Source: an uncultured Nocardioides sp.
GTDB taxonomy: Bacteria; Actinomycetota; Actinomycetes; Propionibacteriales; Nocardioidaceae
DNA length: 64,000 nucleotides
NCBI RefSeq assembly: GCF_947488515.1
Contig: NZ_CANKZF010000003.1
Span: 496,001-560,000, forward strand
Direction of reading: 5' to 3'
The notes under the pieces: generated by a model
What the model saw: the letters and a program-made list of their open reading frames with translations, nothing else
Database searches by the model: none
What the model was told of the DNA's origin: nothing
Made by a program: the position numbers and the translations under genes
In this document: piece by piece, positions 46,641 through 57,515 of the stretch
Layout of the letters: each line of letters starts with the position of its first letter
How positions within the stretch are numbered: the stretch's first letter is position 1

Positions 46641-47847
46641 ACGTGTCGGCCAGCAGCACCAGCGCCACGACCTGGGTGACGGCGACGACGGCCACGAGGG
46701 CCGGCAGCGACCGGTCGTAGAGCCAGCCGGCGGTGACGCCACCGACGATCGCGAAGAGTCCCTGGATGCCCGCGAAGACGCCGTACGCCGTCGCGCGGCG
46801 CGGTGCGTCGACCAGGTCGGCGACCACCGCCTTGACCGTCGAGTCCTGCACGCCCTGGGCCACGCCCCACGCGACGACGCCGCCCAGCACGGCGACCATC
46901 GTCGCGCCGAGGGCGAGGGCCGGCACGAGCGCCACCAGCAGCGGCACGACGAGCAGCACCCGCGGGCCGGTGCGGTCGTAGACCGAGCCGACGGCGAGCG
47001 CCGCGACCGCCTCGACGCCCATCGCCGCGGCGTACACCACGGGGACGGCCGCGACGGGCAGCAGGTCGTCGACAGTGAGGTGGTAGCCGATGATCCCGAA
47101 GGTGACCAGCGCGCCCGTCGTCAGCGACGCGGCGACGGCGTAGCGGAAGAAGTCGGCCGGCAGGCCCGACCCGACGGCGTCCGCCCACCAGCCGCGGCTC
47201 GGTGGCGGGTGCTCCTGGGCCGCGGGCGGGGGCGTGTCGTCGTACACGCTGGGGTCGGGGACGCGGCGTCGCAGGGTGAGCAGCAGGACCATCGCGACGG
47301 CGCCGGGGACGGCGAGCACGGCCATGCCCCACCAGAGGGACGCGACCGCGACCACCCCGGCCACCACGAGCGGTCCGGCGAACGCGCCCACCTGGTCGAG
47401 GGCCTTGTGCACCCCGAAGCCGCGCCCACGGCCGACGGCGGTCGCGACATGGGCGAGCAGGGCCGACTTCGACGGCGACCGGACCGCCTTGCCGAGGCGC
47501 TCGAGCAGGATCATCGTGGAGGCGAAGGCCAGCCCGGCCGCACCGAGGCGCGGCGCCAGCGCGATCAGCGGGACGCACACCGCGGTGAGGCCGTAGCCCA
47601 CGATCGTCAGCGACCAGTAGCGGCCCGTGCGGTCGGCGATCGGGCCGAACGCCAGGCGCAGGACGAGCGCCACCGCCTCCCCGGCACCGGTGACGAGCCC
47701 GACGACCAGCGCGGACGCACCGAGGGCCGCGAGCACGGGGCCGTAGACCGAGCGGGCGCCTTCGTAGACCATGTCGGCGGCGAGGCTCACGAAGCCGAAC
47801 CACCAGACCACCCGCCATGCAGTGGGCGCGGTCGTGGTTCGGGTCAC
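46606..47847 (-). CDS. MFS transporter
   Basis: A 413-residue membrane carrier with about 12 hydrophobic segments. The MFS motif A-like loop is LRLAFGPIADRTGRYWSLTIVG (about 64-85) and its counterpart in the second half is LAVGSVYDRTGPRVLLVVP. A proline-rich cytoplasmic loop (VYDDTPPPAAQEHPPPSRGWW) separates the halves. Substrate unknown; drug or metabolite export is possible. Start GTG 47847 is preferred because GTGA overlaps the corA stop; GTG 47853 is also possible. Its 3' end overlaps uppP. Confidence 0.87.
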   Translation of the reverse strand: MTRTTTAPTAWRVVWWFGFVSLAADMVYEGARSVYGPVLAALGASALVVGLVTGAGEAVALVLRLAFGPIADRTGRYWSLTIVGYGLTAVCVPLIALAPRLGAAGLAFASTMILLERLGKAVRSPSKSALLAHVATAVGRGRGFGVHKALDQVGAFAGPLVVAGVVAVASLWWGMAVLAVPGAVAMVLLLTLRRRVPDPSVYDDTPPPAAQEHPPPSRGWWADAVGSGLPADFFRYAVAASLTTGALVTFGIIGYHLTVDDLLPVAAVPVVYAAAMGVEAVAALAVGSVYDRTGPRVLLVVPLLVALVPALALGATMVAVLGGVVAWGVAQGVQDSTVKAVVADLVDAPRRATAYGVFAGIQGLFAIVGGVTAGWLYDRSLPALVAVVAVTQVVALVLLADTFRRSARRLRAG

Positions 47848-48848
47848 AGCCACCCGGACTTCTTGAAGAGCGCGAACAACCCGGCGGCCACGCCGATCAT
47901 GAGGACGATCGCGAAGGGGTAGCCGTAGGTCCAGTGCAGCTCGGGCATGTGGTCGAAGTTCATGCCGTAGATCCCGGCGATCAGGGTCGGCACCACGACG
48001 AGCGCGGCGCCGGCGGAGATCTTGCGCATGTCCTCGTTCTGCTGGACCGAGATGCGCGCCAGATGGCCGTCGAACGCGGTCGACAGGAGGACGTCGAGGC
48101 TGTCGATCACCTCCGAGACGCGCTGGAGGTGGTCGGCCACGTCGCGGAAGTAGGTCGCGGTCTCAGCCGTGATGGGGATGGGGGTGCGGACGGTGGGGAC
48201 GGTGTCGGAGTGCAGGGAGAACTTCCGCATCGGCTCGCGCAGCGGCAGGACCGCGCGGCGGACCTCGGCGATCTCGCGCTTGAGGACGTAGATCCGGACG
48301 GAGTCGTCGGTGCGGCCGGGGGAGAACACCGACTCCTCCACCTCGTCCACGTCCTCCTCCAGCGCCGCCCCGACCTTCTCGTACTCGTCGACGACGCGGT
48401 CGCAGATGGCGTACATGACCGCCATCGGGCCGTGCTCCAGCACCTGCGCCCGTTCCTCGAGGTCGTGGCGGGAGTCCGAGAGGTCGATGCCCTCCCCGTG
48501 GCGGACCGTCACGATGAAGTCGCGACCGACGAACATGTTGATCTCGCCGGTCTCCACCGCGTCCTCCTCGTCGACGTACCAGAGCGTCTTGAGCACGAGG
48601 AACAGCGTGTCGCCGTAGTGCTCGAGCTTGGGCCGCTGGTGGGAGTCGCCGGCGTCCTCGACGGCCAGCGGGTGCAGGTCGAAGGTGCGGGCGATCAGGT
48701 CGAGCTCGTCGGGGCTGGGGTCGTGGATGCCGATCCACTGGAAGTCACCCGGGTCGCACGGCACCCGCGCGTGCCCGAGGCTCTGGTCGTCCCCGTTGCC
48801 CAGCGGCACCCGCTTGCCCCGGTGGTAGAGGGCGTTGTCCACGATCAC
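47844..48848 (-). CDS. corA: CorA-type magnesium/cobalt transporter
   Basis: A 334-residue divalent cation channel. Two C-terminal membrane helices flank the signature YGMNF (about residue 298), preceded by the long stalk helix ISVQQNEDMRKISAGAALVVVPTLIAGI. The N-terminal cytoplasmic domain includes HPLAVEDAGDSHQRPKLEHYGDTL, typical of CorA. GTG 48848 lies 7 nt after TAGCCT (48861-48856, minus strand), a leaderless promoter set back-to-back with that of the phosphatase gene. Confidence 0.94.
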   Translation of the reverse strand: MIVDNALYHRGKRVPLGNGDDQSLGHARVPCDPGDFQWIGIHDPSPDELDLIARTFDLHPLAVEDAGDSHQRPKLEHYGDTLFLVLKTLWYVDEEDAVETGEINMFVGRDFIVTVRHGEGIDLSDSRHDLEERAQVLEHGPMAVMYAICDRVVDEYEKVGAALEEDVDEVEESVFSPGRTDDSVRIYVLKREIAEVRRAVLPLREPMRKFSLHSDTVPTVRTPIPITAETATYFRDVADHLQRVSEVIDSLDVLLSTAFDGHLARISVQQNEDMRKISAGAALVVVPTLIAGIYGMNFDHMPELHWTYGYPFAIVLMIGVAAGLFALFKKSGWL

Positions 48849-48855
48849 AAGGCCG

Positions 48856-48874
48856 AGGCTAGCCCCACTAACCT
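48856..48874. promoter_or_regulatory. back-to-back leaderless -10 boxes of corA and the phosphatase gene
   Basis: TAGCCT for corA (48861-48856, minus) and TAACCT for the phosphatase (48869-48874, plus) are only 7 bp apart, each 7 nt from its start codon. RNA polymerase could occupy only one of the two at a time. Confidence 0.55.
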
Positions 48875-48881
48875 CTGGAGA

Positions 48882-49604
48882 ATGCCCACCGTCATCCTCG
48901 TTCGACACGGCCGCTCGTCGGCCAACGCCACCGGAGTCCTCGCCGGCCGGTTGCCCGGCGTCCACCTCGACGACGCCGGGGTGAAGCAGGCGGTCGCGGT
49001 GGGGGAGCGGCTTGCAGGCGTACGACTCGCTGCAGCGGTCACCAGCCCCCTCGAGCGCTGCCGCGAGACGTGCCGCGAGATCACCGCCCGGCAGGCCGAA
49101 CCGCTGCGGGCCGGGAGCGACAAGCAGCTCTCGGAGTGCGACTACGGCGAGTGGCAGGGACGGCCGCTCAAGGAGCTCGGCAAGGAGAAGCTCTGGAAGA
49201 CCGTCCAGGCGCAGCCGTCGGCGGCGACCTTCCCCGGAGGGGAGTCGATGCGGGCGATGCAGGACCGCGCGGTGGCGGCCGTACGACGCCACGACGCGCG
49301 GGTGGCGGCCGAGCACGGCGACGACGCCGTGTGGCTCGCCGTCAGCCATGGCGACGTGATCAAGTCGATCCTCGCCGACGCGCTCGGCACCCACCTCGAC
49401 CTGTTCCAGCGCATCCACGTCGACCCCGCGTCGGTGTCGATCGTGCGCTACACCGAGTCACGGCCGTTCGTGATGGGCACCAACACCCACGCCGGCGACC
49501 TCGCCTGGCTGACCCCGCCCAGGAAGCCCCGACGCACGACACGCAGCCGGCGCGCGGACGCCGAGGTGGGTGGAGGTGCCGGACCCCAGACAGGCACGCC
49601 CTAG
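48882..49604 (+). CDS. histidine phosphatase-family protein (MSMEG_4193-type)
   Basis: A 240-residue phosphoglycerate mutase-like phosphatase. The phosphohistidine motif is VILVRHGRSSAN (about 4-15); other active-site parts are SPLERCRETCREI (Arg), SECDYGEWQGR (Glu) and the second His in LAVSHGDVIKSI. The MSMEG_4193 group is found beside DUF3090 and mshC in actinomycetes, as here. Its substrate is unknown. A basic tail (RKPRRTTRSRRADAE) ends the protein. The TAG stop forms part of the next gene's -10 box. Confidence 0.9.
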   Translation: MPTVILVRHGRSSANATGVLAGRLPGVHLDDAGVKQAVAVGERLAGVRLAAAVTSPLERCRETCREITARQAEPLRAGSDKQLSECDYGEWQGRPLKELGKEKLWKTVQAQPSAATFPGGESMRAMQDRAVAAVRRHDARVAAEHGDDAVWLAVSHGDVIKSILADALGTHLDLFQRIHVDPASVSIVRYTESRPFVMGTNTHAGDLAWLTPPRKPRRTTRSRRADAEVGGGAGPQTGTP

Positions 49605-49607
49605 GGT
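49602..49607 (+). promoter_or_regulatory. -10 box TAGGGT of the DUF3090 gene, fused to the upstream stop codon
   Basis: TAG at 49602-49604 is the stop of the phosphatase and the start of TAGGGT, which ends 7 nt before ATG 49615. Confidence 0.6.
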
Positions 49608-49614
49608 GAGTGAC

Positions 49615-50199
49615 ATGCCCGTCGTGCACCGCTTCGACCCACCCGAGCGCTTCGTCGCCGGCACCGTTGGCGAGCCCGGCCAGCGCACGTTCTTCCTCCA
49701 GGCCCGCGAGGGTGCCCGGCTGGTCAGCGTCTCGCTCGAGAAGCAGCAGGTGCAGGCCCTCGCCGAGCGCATCGACGAGCTCCTCGACGAGCTGATGCAG
49801 GCCGCCGGCGGCGACGTGCTGATCCCGGCGATCGCGCCGCGCGACCTCACCGACACCCAGCCCCTCGAGCAGCCGATCGAGGAGGAGTTCCGCGCCGGGA
49901 CGATGACCCTCTCGTGGGACGGCGCCGACGAGCGGGTGGTGATCGAGGTCTTTCCCTTCACCGAGGCCGCGGTCGTCTCGCCCGAGCAGCTGCAGGAGGA
50001 CCTCGAGGACCTCCTCGAGCCCGAGCCCGACGAGATCTTCCTGGTCCGGCTCACCGCCGCTGCGGCGCGCTCGTTCGTGGAGCGGTCCCTGTCCGTGATC
50101 GGCGCGGGGCGCCCCGACTGCCCCTTCTGCGGCGAGCCGATCGACCCGGACGGGCACCTCTGCGTCCGTGCCAACGGCTTCCGGCGCCGTGATCCCTGA
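49615..50199 (+). CDS. DUF3090-family protein
   Basis: A 194-residue protein of the actinobacterial DUF3090 family. It begins VHRFDPPERFVAGTVGEPGQ and continues RTFFLQAREGARLVSVSLEK, which resembles the family start. A C-terminal zinc-ribbon-like CPFCGEPIDPDGHLC with four metal-ligand candidates (three Cys and His) follows VRLTAAAARSFVERS. Function unknown; it is regularly encoded between the MSMEG_4193-type phosphatase and the SCO1664-type kinase-like gene near mshC. Confidence 0.9.
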   Translation: MPVVHRFDPPERFVAGTVGEPGQRTFFLQAREGARLVSVSLEKQQVQALAERIDELLDELMQAAGGDVLIPAIAPRDLTDTQPLEQPIEEEFRAGTMTLSWDGADERVVIEVFPFTEAAVVSPEQLQEDLEDLLEPEPDEIFLVRLTAAAARSFVERSLSVIGAGRPDCPFCGEPIDPDGHLCVRANGFRRRDP

Positions 50200-50971
50200 C
50201 AGCACCCTCCCGGCCGGCTTCCCCACCGGGGAGCTGACCCTGCACGGACGCGTCCTGCCGGCGTCCAACGCCACCTTCGTCGGCGAGCTCGGCGGCGTCC
50301 GGGTCGTCTACAAGCCGATCGCGGGGGAGCGGCCGCTGTGGGACTTCCCCCACGGCACGCTGGCCGCCCGCGAGGTGGGTGCGTACGCCGTCTCGGAGGC
50401 GCTCGGCTGGGACATCGTGCCGCCGACGGTCCTCGGCGACGGACCGCACGGCCCTGGCATGGTCCAGCTGTGGCGTGACGAGGTCGAGGACGCGGCACCC
50501 GTCGACATCGTCGGCGAGGGCGAGGTCCCGACGGGATTCCGTCACGTCTTCGACGGCCTGGACGCCCACGACCAGGCGGTGTCGCTGGTCCACGAGGACA
50601 GCGAGCCGCTGAGGCGGATGGCGCTGTTCGACGTCGTGGTCAACAACGCCGACCGCAAGGGCGGGCACGTCCTGCCCATGCCCGACGGCCACCGGCACGG
50701 TGTCGACCACGGGCTGACCTTCCACGTCGAGCACAAGCTCCGCACCGTGCTGTGGGGCTTCGTGGGCGACGCGATCAGCGTCGAGCAGGCCGACGGCCTG
50801 CGGGGGCTCGCGGCGGCGCTCGACGGGGAGCTGGGCGCGACGCTCTCCGGGTTGCTCACCGACGACGAGGTCGAGACCACGAGGCGCCGGGTCGCCCGGC
50901 TGCTCGAGCGCGGGACGTTCCCCGGCCCACGCTCGTCGTCGTACCCCGTCATCCCCTGGCCGCCGTTTTGA
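50189..50971 (+). CDS. SCO1664-family kinase-like protein
   Basis: A protein of about 260 residues of the SCO1664 family, which is distantly related to PI3/PI4-kinase-like and HipA-like folds. Likely kinase elements are the nucleotide Lys in GVRVVYKPIAGERPLWDFP, the catalytic loop VVNNADRKGGHVL and the metal Asp in HGVDHGLTFHVE. Function unknown. The start is uncertain: GTG 50189 (overlap of 11 bp with DUF3090) is used; GTG 50168 would add seven residues. It lies 51 bp before mshC. Confidence 0.85.
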   Translation: MIPDSTLPAGFPTGELTLHGRVLPASNATFVGELGGVRVVYKPIAGERPLWDFPHGTLAAREVGAYAVSEALGWDIVPPTVLGDGPHGPGMVQLWRDEVEDAAPVDIVGEGEVPTGFRHVFDGLDAHDQAVSLVHEDSEPLRRMALFDVVVNNADRKGGHVLPMPDGHRHGVDHGLTFHVEHKLRTVLWGFVGDAISVEQADGLRGLAAALDGELGATLSGLLTDDEVETTRRRVARLLERGTFPGPRSSSYPVIPWPPF

Positions 50972-51009
50972 TGGGCGCACCGAGGCGTCGGCGCCTCCCG
51001 GGCGGCGGA

Positions 51010-51015
51010 TAGGCT
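51010..51015 (+). promoter_or_regulatory. -10 box TAGGCT of mshC
   Basis: TAGGCT ends 7 nt before ATG 51023, giving mshC its own leaderless promoter. Confidence 0.55.
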
Positions 51016-51022
51016 GCGCGTC

Positions 51023-52261
51023 ATGCGTGCCTGGTCGTCGCCCGACGTTCCCTCACTGCCCGTGACGGGCCCCGTCGTGCGGGTGCACGACACCGCGAGC
51101 GACGCCCTCGTCGAGACCCGGCCCGAGGGTCCGGCTCGGATGTACGTCTGCGGGATCACCCCCTACGACGCCACCCACATGGGGCACGCCGCGACCTACG
51201 TCGGCTTCGACCTGCTCAACCGGGCCTGGCGCAACGCGGGCCACGAGGTGACCTACGTCCAGAACGTGACCGACGTCGACGACCCGCTGCTGGAGCGCGC
51301 CACCAAGGTCAACGTCGACTGGGCCGAGCTCGCCCAGCGTGAGACCCAGCTCTTCCGCGAGGACATGGAGGCGCTGAGGGTCCTGCCGCCCGCGCACTAC
51401 ACCGGGGCGGTCGAGTCCATCCCGCAGGTGATCGAGCTGATCCAGCGACTCGACGAGGCCGGTTCGGTCTACCGCGTCGACGACGACCTCTACTTCTCGG
51501 TGACCGCCGACGACACGTTCGGCGCGGTGTCCGGGCTCGACCGCGACACGATGCTCGAGATCTTCCCCGAGCGCGGCGGCGACCCCGACCGTGAGGGCAA
51601 GAAGGACCCGCTCGACTGCCTGCTGTGGCGCGCCGAGCGACCGGGTGAGCCGGCGTGGGACAGCCCGTGGGGCCCCGGCCGGCCCGGCTGGCACGTCGAG
51701 TGCTCCGCGATCGCGCTGGACCACCTCGGGTCCACGTTCGACGTGCAGGGCGGCGGCAGCGACCTGGTCTTCCCGCACCACGAGATGTCGGCCGGACACG
51801 CGCAGGTCGCCCACCCGGGCGAGCGGTTCGCGCGCACCTACGCCCACGCCGGGATGGTCGCCTACGACGGCGAGAAGATGTCGAAGTCCAAGGGCAACCT
51901 CGTCTTCGTCTCCGCGCTGCGGATGAGCGAGGTCGACCCGATGGCGATCCGGCTGGTGCTGCTGCGCCACCACTACCGCAGTGACTGGGAGTGGACCGAC
52001 GACCAGCTCTGGGACGCCGTCGACACCCTCACCACCTGGCGTCGCGCCCTCGCGCTCGGCAACGGTGCGCCCGCCCTCCCGTACGTCGAGCGCGTGCTGG
52101 CCGCGCTGGCCGACGACCTCGACGCGCCGACGGCCGTCGCCGCGATCCAGGAGTGGGTCGAGGCGACCCTCGGCACGACCGGCCTTGCCGACACCTCCGA
52201 CCCGGAGGCCGCGGCGACCATCCACCGGCTCCTCGACGCCGCCCTCGGCCTCTCGCTCTGA
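51023..52261 (+). CDS. mshC: mycothiol ligase: L-cysteine:1D-myo-inositol 2-amino-2-deoxy-alpha-D-glucopyranoside ligase
   Basis: A 412-residue class I aminoacyl-tRNA-synthetase-like enzyme that joins cysteine to glucosaminyl-inositol in mycothiol synthesis. It has CGITPYDATHMGHAATYVGF (HIGH-type motif and zinc Cys), WHVECSAIAL and the EKMSKSKGN motif. It is told from CysS by its N-terminus (MRAWSSPDVPSLPVTGP), the ITPYDATH sequence and a short C-terminus without the tRNA-binding domain; length matches M. tuberculosis MshC (414 aa). It gives the cell its main thiol buffer. Confidence 0.95.
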   Translation: MRAWSSPDVPSLPVTGPVVRVHDTASDALVETRPEGPARMYVCGITPYDATHMGHAATYVGFDLLNRAWRNAGHEVTYVQNVTDVDDPLLERATKVNVDWAELAQRETQLFREDMEALRVLPPAHYTGAVESIPQVIELIQRLDEAGSVYRVDDDLYFSVTADDTFGAVSGLDRDTMLEIFPERGGDPDREGKKDPLDCLLWRAERPGEPAWDSPWGPGRPGWHVECSAIALDHLGSTFDVQGGGSDLVFPHHEMSAGHAQVAHPGERFARTYAHAGMVAYDGEKMSKSKGNLVFVSALRMSEVDPMAIRLVLLRHHYRSDWEWTDDQLWDAVDTLTTWRRALALGNGAPALPYVERVLAALADDLDAPTAVAAIQEWVEATLGTTGLADTSDPEAAATIHRLLDAALGLSL

Positions 52262-52275
52262 CGTACGCCGCTCCT

Positions 52276-52293
52276 CGCACGCCCGAGCGTGCG
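52276..52293 (+). terminator. hairpin after mshC
   Basis: CGCACGC and GCGTGCG pair around CCGA, 14 bp after the mshC stop. It is a likely terminator and lies at the left edge of the 83-bp repeat array. Confidence 0.65.
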
Positions 52294-52301
52294 TGAGGAC
52301 G

Positions 52302-52585
52302 ACTCGAGCGGCCGGAAGTGTCCCTCAGTCACCGCCGCGCGGCGTGTCGACGTGCGACGCGCGGGTGAGCGGTGGCTGAGCGACATTCCGTGGTCGGTGA
52401 ATGTGGGTGGGGCACCGCCGGGCGGCGTGTCGGCGTACGACGCGCGGGTGAGCGGTGGCCGAGCGACATTCCGTGCCCGGGGACTGTGGGTGGATCACCG
52501 CCGGGCGGCGTGTCCGCGTACGTCGCGCGGGTGAGCAGTGGCTGAAGGGGACTGGAGCGGCCGGAAAGGCCCCTCAGTCACCGCC
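52302..52585. repeat. tandem repeat array with an 83-bp period, about 3.4 copies
   Basis: Units begin CACCGCC at 52330, 52413, 52496 and a short remnant at 52579, each exactly 83 bp apart. Every unit has CACCGC then GCGGCGTGTC, an ACGCGCGGGTGAGC core and GGTGGC; the outer arms CACCGC and GCGGTG can form a stem of about 45 bp overall (for example 52330-52374). The second half exists in two versions: GAGCGACATTCCGTG in units 1-2, and GAGCGGCCGGAA to CCCTCAGT in unit 3 and in the left flank (52302-52329). It fills most of the 354-bp gap between mshC and the convergent PAC2 gene; no gene is seen there. Confidence 0.85.
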
Positions 52586-52615
52586 CGAGCGGACGCCAGG
52601 CAGGCGGAGGGACCC

Positions 52616-53461
52616 TCAGTCGGTGTCGCGGCGCTTGAGGTAGCGCTCGAACTCGCGGGCGATGGCCTCGCCGGAGGCCTCGGGGAGCTCGGCGGTGTCG
52701 CGGGTCTCCTCGAGGGCGCGGACGTAGTCGGCCACGTCCTCGTCCTCGGCGGCGAGCTCGTCCACGCCGCGTTCCCAGGCCTTGGCGTCGTCGGCGAGGT
52801 CGCCGATCGGCATGGGCGCCTGGAGCAGCTCCTCGAGCTGGCCGAGGAGGGCGAGCGTCGCCTTGGGGCACGGCGGCTGGGCGACGTAGTGGGGGACCGC
52901 CGCCCAGTAGGAGACGGCCGGGATGTCGAGCTGGGCGCACGCGTCGTTGAAGACGCCGAGGATGCCGGTCGGTCCCTCGTAGGTCGACTGCTCGAGGACG
53001 AGGCGGTCGACGAGCTCGGGCTCGGTCGCGGTGCCGGTGACCGGGATCGGGCGGGTGTGCGGCGTGTCGGCGAGGAGGGCACCCATCGTGATCACGAGCT
53101 CGGCGCCGAGGTCGTCGCAGGCGGCGAGGAGCTCGGCGCAGAACTGGCGCCACTTCATGTTGGGCTCGATCCCGCGCACCAGGATGACGTCGCGGTCCAG
53201 CTCGGCCGGGCGCGCGACGGCGATGCGCGTGGTGGGCCAAGTGAGCCGTCGGTAGCCGTTGACGTCGGTGCCGATGATCGGCCGGTTGACCTGGAAGTCG
53301 TAGAACTCCTCGGGGTCGATCGCGCCGATGACCTCGGCCTTCCACTGCTCGATGAGGTGGTCGACCAGACCAGACGCCGCGTCGGCGGCGTCGTTCCAGC
53401 CCTCGAAGGCCGCGATCACCACCGGGGAGACCAGATCCTGCACGTCGTCGAACTCGATCAC
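52616..53461 (-). CDS. PAC2-family protein, second copy (Rv2125-like)
   Basis: A 281-residue PAC2 protein. Segments: VVIAAFEGWNDAADAASGLV, DPEEFYDFQVNRPIIGTDVN, VILVRGIEPNMKWRQFCAEL, VITMGALLADTPHTRPIPVT and the C-terminal acidic part with DLADDAKAWERGVDELA. It resembles M. tuberculosis Rv2125, which lies next to metH, the same context as here. The proteasome-assembly link of PAC2 proteins suggests, but does not show, a role in protein turnover. GTG 53461 follows TAGGCT (53473-53468, minus) by 6 nt. It is divergent from metH. Confidence 0.88.
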   Translation of the reverse strand: MIEFDDVQDLVSPVVIAAFEGWNDAADAASGLVDHLIEQWKAEVIGAIDPEEFYDFQVNRPIIGTDVNGYRRLTWPTTRIAVARPAELDRDVILVRGIEPNMKWRQFCAELLAACDDLGAELVITMGALLADTPHTRPIPVTGTATEPELVDRLVLEQSTYEGPTGILGVFNDACAQLDIPAVSYWAAVPHYVAQPPCPKATLALLGQLEELLQAPMPIGDLADDAKAWERGVDELAAEDEDVADYVRALEETRDTAELPEASGEAIAREFERYLKRRDTD

Positions 53462-53543
53462 CTGCCCAGCCTAGGGCGCCGCGCCCAGCAGCCCGTGGTG
53501 ATTTCACCGGCCGACGCGCCGGGTGCCACCATGTGGGAAGCGT

Positions 53544-53558
53544 GTCCGAGTGTCGGAC
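53544..53558. promoter_or_regulatory. putative operator GTCCGA-N3-TCGGAC upstream of metH
   Basis: A perfect 6-3-6 inverted repeat that ends 8 bp before the metH -10 box (TAGGCT, 53567-53572), so it covers the -35 position. It is also 71-85 bp upstream of the divergent PAC2 -10. A repressor bound here would block metH. The protein is unknown. Confidence 0.5.
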
Positions 53559-53566
53559 GACGTTCC

Positions 53567-53572
53567 TAGGCT
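53567..53572 (+). promoter_or_regulatory. -10 box TAGGCT of metH
   Basis: TAGGCT lies 33 bp before GTG 53606, which has its own GAGAGGAG ribosome-binding site, so this transcript, unlike many here, carries a leader of about 27 nt. No cobalamin riboswitch fits in that space. Confidence 0.55.
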
Positions 53573-53605
53573 GGCCGTACCGCCGCCCGAGAGGAGCCAC
53601 CACCA

Positions 53606-57382
<3,777 letters not shown>

Positions 57383-57438
57383 CCGGCCGGGCGTCCTCCC
57401 GCCGGCGGCCATGCATGGGGGAGGGCCGTCCCGGGAAC

Positions 57439-57455
57439 GGGCGTCGTGGACGCCC
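57439..57455 (+). terminator. hairpin after metH
   Basis: GGGCGTC and GACGCCC pair around GTG, 56 bp after the metH stop. It is a probable terminator before the hybrid kinase gene. Confidence 0.6.
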
Positions 57456-57515
57456 CGCCACGCACGGCCACGGGTCGCTCGTTCGTGAACGACCGACAGA
57501 TGGAGGAACGTCAAG

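Noticed and set aside
51023..52261. Cysteinyl-tRNA synthetase (cysS)
   Set aside because: The N-terminus, the ITPYDATH version of the HIGH region and the short C-terminus fit MshC, and the gene lies in the actinobacterial mshC neighbourhood.
52302..52585. CRISPR array
   Set aside because: The 83-bp units are repeated nearly whole, with no short repeat/unique spacer pattern, and no cas genes are present; the RecB-like nuclease at 61794 has the Fe-S pattern of Cas4 but lies alone.
53470..53605. Cobalamin riboswitch upstream of metH
   Set aside because: The predicted leader is about 27 nt and no B12-box-like sequence is seen in the divergent region.
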